Source: Mesorhizobium sp. YC-39 (GTDB lineage Bacteria; Pseudomonadota; Alphaproteobacteria; Rhizobiales; Rhizobiaceae). Taken from it: DNA of 64,000 nucleotides. The notes below the pieces were generated by a model. The model did not search any database. It saw nothing but the letters and a program-made list of their open reading frames with translations, and was not told where the DNA came from. Within the stretch, counting starts at the first letter, position 1. The number at the start of each line of letters is the position of its first letter. The stretch lies in the NCBI RefSeq assembly GCF_025753795.1, contig NZ_JAOWPS010000003.1, positions 310,001 through 374,000 on the forward strand. The letters run 5' to 3'. Below, piece by piece: positions 8,491 to 16,962 of the stretch. Made by a program: the position numbers and the translations under genes.

Positions 8491-9687
8491 ATGCCTTCGA
8501 CACTGGAAGAGCGCTACGAAAAAGTGCTCAGGAGCTTGCCAGACGGGCCAGCGCTCCTTGCGCAGGCGCTCGCTCTTGAAGACGAATATCAGCGACTCAC
8601 AGCCAAGTTGATGCGGGACAATGGAGCGCCCAACCAGGTTCTGCGTGACTATGCCTCGGCGCCAGCCTTGTCGGGCAACGGCAAGGCCGCCATGGAGGCG
8701 CTCGCCGCATTGTCCAACCAGCTTTGCGGTGCAAATCCCGACTTGCCGCAGGTCCTGGTGCGATGGTGGCCGGAAAGATTGCCAAGCGCCAGTTGCGCGA
8801 TGGGGGAGAGCGGCGCTCTCATCCGCGTAAACCTGGGCATGCTTACGCATCTTCGCTTGCTGATCCACCTCCTTTGCTCTTGCCTCGGGAGCATTACCGG
8901 CGACGAAGCGCGCTGGGGCGAGGATCGCCTGACCGTCGACCAAGCGCGAGGCGAATATCTGGCGATGATCGATGAGTTTGTCGGCGGCGAACCCGTTCCG
9001 CTTTACAAAACCGTGCTTGTCCATTGGGGCAAGCGTGAGCGCTTCCGGCGCGTGGCTACACTCGCAGGTCTCGCCTACGTAATCGCGCACGAATTAGGCC
9101 ATGCGGACCTGTTGCAGGCCGCCAGCGCCACACCGGGACCGTTCGAAGTCTCGGCCGCTGAGCCAGAAATGATCAGCCACGAGGCCGAAACGTCGGCGGA
9201 TAAGGCAGCCTTCCGCCTGCTGCGCGCATTGGCGCCGCTCGACCAGGATGAGGATCTGGCGTTTGCCTACGCCGCCGGTGCGGCCTCGGCGCTGGCAATC
9301 CAGGCCTGCCTTTTCTGGTTCAAGGCAAGCCACTCGGACGAGACGCTCGCATGGACGCATCCCGTGCCCGACCTGCGCCTCGGCATGGCATGCCTCGCTC
9401 TGGGCGACCCCGAGGAAGCCGATCGCCTGGCATCTCCCACCCCACGCGGAGCCTCGTCGTCGACGACAAACAAACGGCAGGCCCGCATTGCTGCGTTAAA
9501 ACTATGGCTGGACACGGTCACAGGTGTTTCTTTGTTCAGGGAAGCGGCACTCGCCCGCGACCTGCGAGGGCGAGGGTTGTCGCCCGCGCAATTGATGACG
9601 CTTTACGTCGCTTATGGTATTCCTGTGCCAGACAAGGGGGTGTCGCATGTCGAGGAAAGGCAAGCAGGAGAAGCCCGTTCCCTATGA
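8491..9687 (+). CDS. HELGH zinc-metalloprotease-like protein (gluzincin motif), function unknown
   Basis: This protein of 398 residues is not one I can name. It contains HELGH at residues 200-204 inside LAYVIAHELGHADLLQ, then 29 residues later ETSADKAAFRLL (E233, D237). An HExxH followed by ExxAD at this distance is the zinc-site layout of gluzincin peptidases and resembles ImmA/IrrE-type (M78) spacing more than the wider M48 spacing. There is no HTH, signal peptide or convincing membrane helix, so it is likely cytoplasmic. The first 190 residues are helical with no motif I know. A TTG six bases earlier is an alternative start. Its 3' end overlaps the next gene by 41 bases, which argues for a co-translated cassette. 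Confidence 0.7.
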   Translation: MPSTLEERYEKVLRSLPDGPALLAQALALEDEYQRLTAKLMRDNGAPNQVLRDYASAPALSGNGKAAMEALAALSNQLCGANPDLPQVLVRWWPERLPSASCAMGESGALIRVNLGMLTHLRLLIHLLCSCLGSITGDEARWGEDRLTVDQARGEYLAMIDEFVGGEPVPLYKTVLVHWGKRERFRRVATLAGLAYVIAHELGHADLLQAASATPGPFEVSAAEPEMISHEAETSADKAAFRLLRALAPLDQDEDLAFAYAAGAASALAIQACLFWFKASHSDETLAWTHPVPDLRLGMACLALGDPEEADRLASPTPRGASSSTTNKRQARIAALKLWLDTVTGVSLFREAALARDLRGRGLSPAQLMTLYVAYGIPVPDKGVSHVEERQAGEARSL

Positions 9688-9979
9688 GGAAGGCACCCCG
9701 CCTGATTGGGATACTGCTGTCGGCAGCTTCACCATCACCAAGCGGCGCGAAGGCAGCTTGGAAAAGTCAATGCTGACCGGCGCGTGTCCGCGATGCCGTC
9801 ATGCCTTCCTCAAAGATATTTCAGATGTTGTCGTGCAGGCCTTCGCGCCCGAGACCATAAGATACGCGTGGCGGTGCGGTTGTGGCTTGCTCCATGCGGG
9901 AGCGCCTGCCGGCACAACCGGCTGCGGCGCGAGCGGCGTCCTTGAAATTACGCCGGTTCTGAAGGTCGCGCCGAAATGA
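9647..9979 (+). CDS. Cysteine-rich (zinc-ribbon-like) small protein, function unknown
   Basis: This 110-residue product starts at the ATG at 9647 behind a G-rich ribosome site, inside the last 41 bases of the metalloprotease-like gene. It has CPRC (C47, C50) and, 27 residues on, CGCG (C77, C79), plus C93. Two cysteine pairs at this spacing suggest a single zinc-ribbon knuckle. The N-terminal 40 residues are polar and charged. Its stop overlaps the start of the next gene in an ATGA arrangement. A partner or regulator of the upstream protein is plausible but unproven. No named family is recognised. Confidence 0.7.
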   Translation: MSRKGKQEKPVPYEEGTPPDWDTAVGSFTITKRREGSLEKSMLTGACPRCRHAFLKDISDVVVQAFAPETIRYAWRCGCGLLHAGAPAGTTGCGASGVLEITPVLKVAPK

Positions 9980-10506
9980 ACGAGGAGCAGGACGATGCGG
10001 CAGGTTACAAGATTGAAACCGGCAACCCTCTGTCGGAAAAGGAGCGCTTGGCCAATAAGTGGGCGGATGACGCCATAGCCAACCAATTGCCTACTTTGCG
10101 GACAACCGCTCAGCATTGGCAAACCACCATATCCGCGATCATCGGTCTGTTCGGCGCCGCGACCATAATCAGTTCGGACGAGTCTGTAGCCGCGCTAAAA
10201 GCCTATTGGAACTACGGCTATGGGCTGTTGGTCCTTCTGTCGCTAGGCGCTGCCGGGTTTGCGCTGAACAGCGCGGCCCGTGCCGGCGAGGCATCGACGG
10301 TAACCATCAGGCCGGATGTCGGCGAAAGAGTCACAGAATACAATCAGCTTGTCAGCACGTCGGCCGGCCGCCTGAAATGTTCGCGGACCCTTACTTGGAT
10401 CTCCATCTGCCTGCTTGTGACCGCGACCGGCATTCGCTGGTACGCACCAAAGAATCCTCCGCCTCCTCCAACGGTTGTCTCAGCCCCAGCGCAGACGCAT
10501 ATGTGA
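9976..10506 (+). CDS. Small three-helix membrane protein, function unknown
   Basis: The 176-residue protein has a polar N-terminal half-domain (to about residue 47), then three likely membrane helices at about 50-66, 80-99 and 138-154, and a proline-rich tail (PKNPPPPP). A soluble loop of about 38 residues separates helices 2 and 3. It starts in an ATGA overlap with the previous stop, so the three genes form one tightly coupled unit. Small multi-helix membrane proteins paired with proteases occur in several defence and stress systems, but nothing here proves that role. No family recognised. Confidence 0.7.
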   Translation: MNEEQDDAAGYKIETGNPLSEKERLANKWADDAIANQLPTLRTTAQHWQTTISAIIGLFGAATIISSDESVAALKAYWNYGYGLLVLLSLGAAGFALNSAARAGEASTVTIRPDVGERVTEYNQLVSTSAGRLKCSRTLTWISICLLVTATGIRWYAPKNPPPPPTVVSAPAQTHM

Positions 10507-10713
10507 GGTCGGCCCGCCTATCGCATCTCAAAATCTCCTCGGGAAACTGCCAGACATATCGCGCACTGCATAAGCCGATCTGCCGTGTGCTACCCGCATC
10601 GTGACGGATCGCCGTTTGCGCGCTCAAAAAGGCTTTGATATACGCTGCGCATCCCCGGCCGAAAGCCATGCGGGCAAGGCCGTTCCGATCCCCAACAACG
10701 AGGCATTCTTTCC

Positions 10714-11925
10714 ATGGCGAAGATCAAGGTGGCGAACCCGGTCGTCGAACTCGACGGCGACGAGATGACCCGCATCATCTGGCAGTTCATCAAGGACAAG
10801 CTGATCCACCCTTATCTCGACCTGAAGCTCGAATATTATGACCTCGGCGTCGAGCACCGCGACGCCACCGGCGACCAGGTGACCATCGACGCGGCCAACG
10901 CCATCAAGAAATACGGCGTCGGCGTGAAATGCGCGACGATCACGCCCGACGAGCAGCGCGTCGAGGAGTTCAAGCTGAAGAAGATGTGGAAGTCGCCGAA
11001 CGGCACTATCCGCAATATCCTCGGCGGCACCATCTTTCGCGAACCCATCATCATGAAGAACGTGCCGCGCCTGGTGCCCGGCTGGACCAAGCCGATCATC
11101 GTCGGCCGCCACGCCTTCGGCGACCAGTACCGCGCCACCGACTTCCGCTTTTCCGGCAAGGGCAAGCTGACGATCAAGTTCGTCGGGGAGGACGGCAAGG
11201 TGATCGAGCACGACGTGTTCGACGCGCCAGCCGCCGGCGTTGCCATGGCCATGTACAATCTCGACGAGTCGATCCGCGAATTCGCCCGCGCCTCGCTGAA
11301 TTACGGCCTGCTGCGCAACTATCCGGTCTATCTCTCGACCAAGAACACCATCCTCAAGGCCTATGACGGCCGCTTCAAGGACATCTTCCAGGAGGTTTAC
11401 GAGGCGGAGTTCGAGGCTGAATTCAAGGCCAAGAAGCTCTGGTACGAGCACCGGCTGATCGACGACATGGTGGCCTCCAGCCTGAAATGGTCGGGCGGCT
11501 ATGTCTGGGCCTGTAAGAACTATGACGGCGACGTGCAGTCCGACACGGTGGCGCAAGGCTTCGGTTCGCTCGGCCTGATGACCTCGGTGCTGATGACACC
11601 GGACGGCAAGACGGTGGAGGCTGAGGCCGCGCACGGCACCGTCACCCGCCACTATCGCCAGCATCAGAAGGGCGAGGAGACCTCGACCAATTCGATCGCC
11701 TCGATCTTCGCCTGGACACGCGGCCTCGCTCATCGCGCCAAGCTCGACGACAATGCCGAACTGAAGCGCTTTGCCGAGACGCTGGAAAAGGTCTGCATCA
11801 ACACTGTCGAGGCCGGCTTCATGACCAAGGACCTGTCGCTGCTGATCGGCCCCGACCAGCCCTGGCTTTCGACCACCGGCTTCCTCGACAAGATCGACGA
11901 GAATTTGCAGAAGGCGATGGCTTGA
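10714..11925 (+). CDS. icd: NADP-dependent isocitrate dehydrogenase
   Basis: The 403-residue enzyme oxidatively decarboxylates isocitrate to 2-oxoglutarate in the TCA cycle with NADP+. It begins MAKIKVANPVVELDGDEMTR, and has the substrate-binding SPNGTIRN segment (about residues 95-102) and the metal and cofactor regions ending AEAAHGTVTRHYR. This is the homodimeric, eukaryote-like subfamily typical of rhizobia rather than the E. coli type. The ATG at 10714 gives the family's usual N-terminus. The 207 bases upstream separate it from the unknown cassette and probably contain its own promoter. Confidence 0.97.
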   Translation: MAKIKVANPVVELDGDEMTRIIWQFIKDKLIHPYLDLKLEYYDLGVEHRDATGDQVTIDAANAIKKYGVGVKCATITPDEQRVEEFKLKKMWKSPNGTIRNILGGTIFREPIIMKNVPRLVPGWTKPIIVGRHAFGDQYRATDFRFSGKGKLTIKFVGEDGKVIEHDVFDAPAAGVAMAMYNLDESIREFARASLNYGLLRNYPVYLSTKNTILKAYDGRFKDIFQEVYEAEFEAEFKAKKLWYEHRLIDDMVASSLKWSGGYVWACKNYDGDVQSDTVAQGFGSLGLMTSVLMTPDGKTVEAEAAHGTVTRHYRQHQKGEETSTNSIASIFAWTRGLAHRAKLDDNAELKRFAETLEKVCINTVEAGFMTKDLSLLIGPDQPWLSTTGFLDKIDENLQKAMA

Positions 11926-11938
11926 TCGGACAGGCGGC

Positions 11939-12565
11939 ATGAGCAAGCCCGTCGTCTACGGGGCGGACTACAGCGTCTATGTGCGCATTGTCCGCCTCGC
12001 GCTCGAGGAAAAGGGCATCGACTACGAGCTCGTGCCGGTCGATGTCTTTGCCGAGGACGGCATTCCCGGCTGGTATTTCGAGCATCATCCGTTCGGCCGC
12101 ATTCCGGCCTTCGAGCATGAAGGGTTTCGCCTGCATGAGAGCGGGGCAATCGCCCGCTATGTCGATGAGGCGTTTGATGGGCCGGCACTGCAACCGGTGG
12201 AGGCACGTGCCCGCGCCAGGACGAACCAGATCGCTGGCATGCTCGACGCCTATGGCTATCGGGCAATGGTCTGGGATGTCGCCGTCGAACGGCTGGAGAA
12301 GACGACACCGGACGAGGCGCTGATCGCCGCCGGACTTGGCCAGGCGGCCACGGTGCTTCGCGTGCTCACCTCGCTGAAAGCCACCGGGCCGTGGCTGCTG
12401 GGAGAGCAACTGACGCTGGCCGACCTGCATGCCGCGCCGATCATCGGCTATTTCGTGAAGGTCGACGAAGGGCGGAAGCTGTTGGCCGAGTTCGCGGATA
12501 TCCAGGAGTGGTACGCGCGCTTCGCAGCCCGCCCGAGCTTTGCGCGAACCGAAAAGGCTGATTGA
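11939..12565 (+). CDS. Glutathione S-transferase family protein
   Basis: This 208-residue cytoplasmic protein has the two-domain GST layout: a thioredoxin-like N-terminal domain with SVYVRIVRLALEEKGIDYELVPVD and the glutathione-binding HPFGRIPAFEHEGFRLHESGAI (cis-Pro then the SGAI turn, about residues 48-70), followed by a helical C-terminal domain with LTLADLHAAP (the N-capping box). It probably conjugates or reduces electrophiles with glutathione. It follows icd by only 13 bases, so co-transcription is likely. The specific class is not clear from sequence. Confidence 0.9.
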   Translation: MSKPVVYGADYSVYVRIVRLALEEKGIDYELVPVDVFAEDGIPGWYFEHHPFGRIPAFEHEGFRLHESGAIARYVDEAFDGPALQPVEARARARTNQIAGMLDAYGYRAMVWDVAVERLEKTTPDEALIAAGLGQAATVLRVLTSLKATGPWLLGEQLTLADLHAAPIIGYFVKVDEGRKLLAEFADIQEWYARFAARPSFARTEKAD

Positions 12566-12583
12566 AAAATGTGCGAGAGGCCG

Positions 12584-12629
12584 AGGGACAGCCCCTCTGT
12601 CCTGCAGGACAGAGGGGGGTGCTGTCCCT
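12584..12629. terminator. Long hairpin between convergent GST and alaS genes
   Basis: AGGGACAGC (12584-12592) pairs with GCTGTCCCT (12621-12629), and inside it CCCTCTGTCCTGCAGGACAGAGGG (12593-12616) is itself a perfect palindrome centred on CTGCAG. The whole forms one long stem with a four-base bulge. There is no long U-tract, so it may be a terminator or just a stable intergenic hairpin. Confidence 0.5.
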
Positions 12630-12658
12630 CCGGGCCTTGCGATAATTCTCCTACCCGA

Positions 12659-15325
12659 TCAAGCCGCTTCCAGCGCCGCCCTCACCGCGGCGATCGCATC
12701 GCCGGCCTTCGAGGCATCGGGGCCGCCGGCCTGGGCCATGTCGGGGCGGCCGCCGCCGCCCTGCCCGCCAAGCGCGGCGGACGCCACGCGAACCAGGTCG
12801 ACGGCGCTGAAGCGGCCGATGAGGTCATCGGTGACGGCGACCACGACGCTTGCCTTATTATCCTCGCCAGCGCCGACGAAGACGACGACGCCGGAGCCGA
12901 GCGACGTTTTGCCGGCATCGGCCAGCGGCTTCAGGTCCTTCGGCGCGACGCCGGAGACCGCCTTGCCGAGGAAACCGACACCGGCGACCGTCTCGTTTTC
13001 GGCCGGTGCTCCTGCCGCCGCGCCACCGCCCAACGCCAGCTTCTTGCGCGCTTCGGTCAGCTCCTTCTCGAGCTTCTTGCGCTCGTCGAGCAGCGCTTCG
13101 ACGCGCGCCGGTACGTCGGCCGGCGATATCTTCAGCGTCGCCGCCGCCGCCTTCAGTCGTCTGTCCTGCTCGTCGAGATGCCTGCGCGCGGCCTCGCCGG
13201 TCAAAGCCTCGATGCGGCGCACGCCGGCGGCGACCGCACCGTCCGACACGATGCGCACCAGACCGATATCGCCGGTCGCCCTGACATGGGTGCCGCCGCA
13301 GAGCTCGACCGAATAGGGCCGGTTGGCCTTGGCGCCATGCAGGCCCGTGCCCATCGAGACGACGCGCACTTCATCGCCATATTTCTCGCCAAACAGCGCC
13401 ATGGCGCCTTCGGCAATGGCGTCGTCGACCGACATCAGCCGCGTGCTCACTGGGCTGTTCTGCACGACGATCTCGTTCGCCATGCGCTCGACCTCTTCGA
13501 GTTCGTCGGGCGAGATCGGCTTGTTGTGCGAGATGTCGAAGCGCAGGCGCTCGGGCGCCACCAGCGAGCCCTTCTGCGCGACATGGGTGCCCAGCACCTC
13601 GCGCAGCGCCTCATGGATCAAATGCGTGGCGGAATGGTTCGCGCGCAGCCTGGAGCGGCGCGCATGATCGACCTTCAGCTCGACGGTCGCGCCCGTCTTG
13701 ACCGTGCCGCTGACCACCTTGCCGAGATGCACGAACAGCCCATCGGCCTTCTTCTGCGTATCGGCGATCTCGATCGAAAACCCTTCGCCCGAAATGGTGC
13801 CGGTATCGCCCATCTGGCCACCGGACTCGCCGTAGAACGGCGTCTGGTTGACGACCACGGCGACAGTGTCGCCCTTGGCGGCGCTGTCGACGGTCTTGCC
13901 GTCCCTGACCAGCGCCTGGATGAGGCCTTCCGCCTGCTCGGTCTCATAGCCGAGGAACTCGGTGGCACCGGTCTTCTCGCGCACCGGGAACCACACCGTT
14001 TCGGTCGCGGCCTCGCCGGAACCAGCCCAGCTCTTGCGCGCCTCGGCCCGCTGCCGCTCCATCGCATCGGTGAAACCGGCAAGGTCGACCGAGATGTTGC
14101 GCTGGCGCAGCGCGTCCTGCGTCAGATCGAGCGGAAAGCCATAGGTGTCGTAGAGCTTGAAGGCCGTCTCGCCATCCAGCATGTCGCCGGCGCCGAGCTT
14201 TTCCGTCGCCTCCGAAAGCAGGCCCAGGCCGCGCACCAGCGTCTTGCGGAAACGGGTTTCCTCAAGCTTCAGCGTCTCGGTGATCATCTGTTCGCCGCGC
14301 ACGAGTTCCGGGTAGGCCTGGCCCATCTCGCGCACCAGCGCCGGCACCAGGCGCCACATCAGGGGATCGCGGGCGCCGAGCAACTGCGCATGGCGCATGG
14401 CGCGACGCATGATGCGACGAAGCACATAGCCGCGGCCTTCATTGGACGGCAGCACGCCGTCGGCGACCAGGAAGCAGGACGAACGCAGATGGTCGGCGAT
14501 GACGCGGAACGATGCGACAGTGTCGGCATCCGGACCGCGGCCGAGCGCCGACGACGCAGCGTCGATCAGGTGACGGAACAGGTCGGTCTCGAAGACGCTT
14601 TCCACCCCTTGCAAGATCGAGGCCATGCGCTCCAGGCCCATGCCGGTGTCGATCGATGGGCGCGGCAGGTCGATGCGCTCGTCCTTCGTCACCTGTTCAT
14701 ACTGCATGAACACCAGGTTCCAGAATTCGAGGAAACGGTCGCCATCCTCCTCGGGGCTGCCGGGAGGGCCGCCCCAGATATGCTCGCCACGGTCGATAAA
14801 AATCTCCGAGCACGGCCCGCACGGTCCGGTGTCGCCCATCGCCCAGAAATTGTCCGAGGTCGGGATGCGGATGATGCGGTCGTCGGAAAAACCGGCGATC
14901 TTCTTCCAGAAGCCGGCTGCCTCGTCGTCGGTGTGATAGACGGTGACCAGCAGCTTGTCCCTCTTAAGCCCGAACTCCCTGGTGATCAGGTTCCAGGCGA
15001 GCTCGATGGCGCGCTCCTTGAAATAATCGCCGAACGAGAAATTGCCGAGCATCTCGAAGAAGGTCAGGTGGCGTGCTGTGTAGCCGACATTGTCGAGGTC
15101 GTTGTGCTTGCCGCCGGCGCGAACACTCTTCTGAGCGGTCGTGGCACGCGAATAGGGCCGCTTTTCCAGACCGGTGAAGACGTTCTTGAACTGCACCATG
15201 CCGGCATTGGTGAACATCAGCGTCGGGTCGTTGCGCGGCACCAGCGGGCTCGACGCGACGACCTCGTGACCCTCCTTGCGGAAATAGTCGAGGAATGTCG
15301 ACCGGATCTCGTTCACGCCACTCAT
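12659..15325 (-). CDS. alaS: Alanyl-tRNA synthetase
   Basis: The 888-residue protein charges tRNA-Ala. The N-terminal aminoacylation domain opens MSGVNEIRSTFLDYF with HEVVASSPLVPRNDPTLMFTNAGM, the class II motif region. The editing domain has the zinc site HSATHLIHEAL with CGGTHVRATGD, which hydrolyses mischarged Ser- and Gly-tRNA. A coiled coil and the C-Ala domain follow (DERKKLEKELTEARKKL to the Gly-rich GGQGGGGRPDMAQAGG). The start at 15325 is chosen because it gives the family N-terminus; an upstream start would add 18 unrelated residues. It lies downstream of recA in the same direction, an order common in alphaproteobacteria. Confidence 0.97.
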   Translation of the reverse strand: MSGVNEIRSTFLDYFRKEGHEVVASSPLVPRNDPTLMFTNAGMVQFKNVFTGLEKRPYSRATTAQKSVRAGGKHNDLDNVGYTARHLTFFEMLGNFSFGDYFKERAIELAWNLITREFGLKRDKLLVTVYHTDDEAAGFWKKIAGFSDDRIIRIPTSDNFWAMGDTGPCGPCSEIFIDRGEHIWGGPPGSPEEDGDRFLEFWNLVFMQYEQVTKDERIDLPRPSIDTGMGLERMASILQGVESVFETDLFRHLIDAASSALGRGPDADTVASFRVIADHLRSSCFLVADGVLPSNEGRGYVLRRIMRRAMRHAQLLGARDPLMWRLVPALVREMGQAYPELVRGEQMITETLKLEETRFRKTLVRGLGLLSEATEKLGAGDMLDGETAFKLYDTYGFPLDLTQDALRQRNISVDLAGFTDAMERQRAEARKSWAGSGEAATETVWFPVREKTGATEFLGYETEQAEGLIQALVRDGKTVDSAAKGDTVAVVVNQTPFYGESGGQMGDTGTISGEGFSIEIADTQKKADGLFVHLGKVVSGTVKTGATVELKVDHARRSRLRANHSATHLIHEALREVLGTHVAQKGSLVAPERLRFDISHNKPISPDELEEVERMANEIVVQNSPVSTRLMSVDDAIAEGAMALFGEKYGDEVRVVSMGTGLHGAKANRPYSVELCGGTHVRATGDIGLVRIVSDGAVAAGVRRIEALTGEAARRHLDEQDRRLKAAAATLKISPADVPARVEALLDERKKLEKELTEARKKLALGGGAAAGAPAENETVAGVGFLGKAVSGVAPKDLKPLADAGKTSLGSGVVVFVGAGEDNKASVVVAVTDDLIGRFSAVDLVRVASAALGGQGGGGRPDMAQAGGPDASKAGDAIAAVRAALEAA

Positions 15326-15473
15326 GAATAATACTGCCTTTTTGAGAGAACCGCCGGCTCGGCCGACGGCAATGGACATGGCCTTTTAGCCGCCGCGTTG
15401 CACCCTGTCCAGAAACACGGAATGGGCCAATTCACGCGGCTTGCCGGTCGTCTCCGCACTACGGCTGAAACGC

Positions 15474-15500
15474 AAACCGCCGGCGCTAGGCCGGCGGTTT
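15474..15500 (-). terminator. Hairpin terminator downstream of recA
   Basis: AAACCGCCGGC (15474-15484) pairs perfectly with GCCGGCGGTTT (15490-15500) around a five-base loop. On the minus strand the stem ends in TTT followed by GCGTTTC. It lies about 85 bases after the recA stop and before alaS, so alaS is probably transcribed from its own promoter. Confidence 0.65.
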
Positions 15501-15584
15501 GAAACGCAAAGATACAGAACTCGATTACATAAGCTGGAGGTGATGAGCCGAGATTATGGCCAAACTCCGACCACCACTGAGGCC

Positions 15585-16682
15585 TTACATAGCACCGGCT
15601 TCGTCCTCGAAACCATCGTCTCCGCCTTCGGAACCACCATTTTCGAGGAATTTCTCGGCGATCAGTCCAGCATTCTGCCGTAGCGCCAATTCGATCTCGC
15701 GCGCCGTATCGGGATTGTCACGCAGGAACAATTTGGCATTCTCGCGACCCTGGCCGAGACGCTGCGAATTGTAGGAGAACCAGGCGCCCGACTTCTCGAC
15801 CACGCCGGCCTTGACGCCAAGGTCGACCAGCTCGCCGGTCTTGGACACGCCCTCGCCATACATGATGTCGAACTCGACCACCTTGAAGGGCGGTGCCAGC
15901 TTGTTCTTGACCACCTTGACGCGGGTCTGGTTGCCGACGACCTCGTCGCGATCCTTGACCGAACCGATGCGACGGATGTCGAGGCGCACCGAAGCATAGA
16001 ATTTCAGCGCATTGCCGCCGGTCGTGGTCTCGGGCGAACCGAACATGACGCCGATCTTCATGCGGATCTGGTTGATGAAGATGACCATGGTATTGGAGCG
16101 CGAGATCGAGGCGGTCAGCTTGCGCAGCGCCTGGCTCATCAGGCGGGCCTGCAGGCCGGGCAGCGAATCGCCCATCTCGCCCTCGATTTCGGCGCGCGGC
16201 GTCAGTGCCGCAACCGAATCGACCACCAGCACGTCGATGGCGCCGGAGCGCACCAGCGTGTCGCAGATCTCCAGCGCCTGCTCACCGGTGTCGGGCTGCG
16301 AGATCAGGAGGTTTTCCAGATCAACGCCGAGCTTGCGGGCATAGACCGGGTCAAGCGCGTGTTCGGCATCGACAAAGGCGCAGATGCCGCCCTTCTTCTG
16401 AGCTTCGGCCACTGTGTGCAGCGCCAGCGTCGTCTTGCCCGAGCTTTCCGGCCCGTAGATTTCGACGATACGGCCGCGCGGCAGGCCACCGACGCCAAGC
16501 GCGATGTCAAGACCAAGCGAGCCGGTCGGCACGGTTTCGATCTCGACGACCTGCTCGTTCGCGCCGAGCCGCATGATCGAGCCCTTGCCGAAAGCACGCT
16601 CGATTTGCGACAGCGCCGCGTCCAGAGCCTTTGATTTGTCCACCGCTTTGTCCTCTACAAGCCGCAAAGAATTCTGAGCCAT
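15585..16682 (-). CDS. recA: Recombinase RecA
   Basis: RecA (365 residues) polymerises on single-stranded DNA, drives strand exchange and triggers LexA self-cleavage. Visible motifs are Walker A GPESSGKT (residues 77-84), VVDSVAALTPRAEIEGEMGD (Walker B and L1 region), and the L2 segment MKIGVMFGSPETTTGGNALK. The C-terminus is acidic (GSEGGDDGFEDEAGAM), the usual regulatory tail. The start ATG and length match rhizobial RecA. LexA-box-like repeats lie upstream on the same strand. Confidence 0.98.
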   Translation of the reverse strand: MAQNSLRLVEDKAVDKSKALDAALSQIERAFGKGSIMRLGANEQVVEIETVPTGSLGLDIALGVGGLPRGRIVEIYGPESSGKTTLALHTVAEAQKKGGICAFVDAEHALDPVYARKLGVDLENLLISQPDTGEQALEICDTLVRSGAIDVLVVDSVAALTPRAEIEGEMGDSLPGLQARLMSQALRKLTASISRSNTMVIFINQIRMKIGVMFGSPETTTGGNALKFYASVRLDIRRIGSVKDRDEVVGNQTRVKVVKNKLAPPFKVVEFDIMYGEGVSKTGELVDLGVKAGVVEKSGAWFSYNSQRLGQGRENAKLFLRDNPDTAREIELALRQNAGLIAEKFLENGGSEGGDDGFEDEAGAM

Positions 16683-16740
16683 GATACATCACCCCTTGGT
16701 CGTCAATGAAGGCCGGACAATCCGTAATCCTTGCTAATTT

Positions 16741-16755
16741 GTACCTTTTTTGTTC
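16741..16755 (-). promoter_or_regulatory. Probable LexA (SOS) box of recA
   Basis: Read on the plus strand, GTACCTTTTTTGTTC fits the alphaproteobacterial LexA operator GTTC-N7-GTTC with one mismatch in the first half. It lies 59-73 bases upstream of the recA start, a normal operator position. A second copy with one mismatch, GTTC-N7-GTTT, is at 16807-16821. Confidence 0.55.
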
Positions 16756-16962
16756 TCGTTTGGCAAGAGGCATCAAATATCTGAAAAACAATAAATATCC
16801 GGATTTGTTCTTTTTTTGTTTCACGAATTCAGGTTCGGATGTATCCCGCATAGTCAAGGATTCGTCGTCGAGCCGGTCTTCCGAATCGCTGCCTCGATTG
16901 CAGCCAATTCTTGGTCAGCCTAGTGTCGGCGCCGGACAGATAACAAGGCGCATAACCGCAGC

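Noticed and set aside
10624..11946. 440-codon minus-strand frame
   Set aside because: It is antisense to icd; a by-product of GC-rich codon use.
12569..15331. Very long open frame (920 codons) on the plus strand
   Set aside because: It lies wholly antisense to alaS, which has full family motifs. Long antisense frames arise in high-GC genes; its translation is Arg/His/Gln-rich with no domain.
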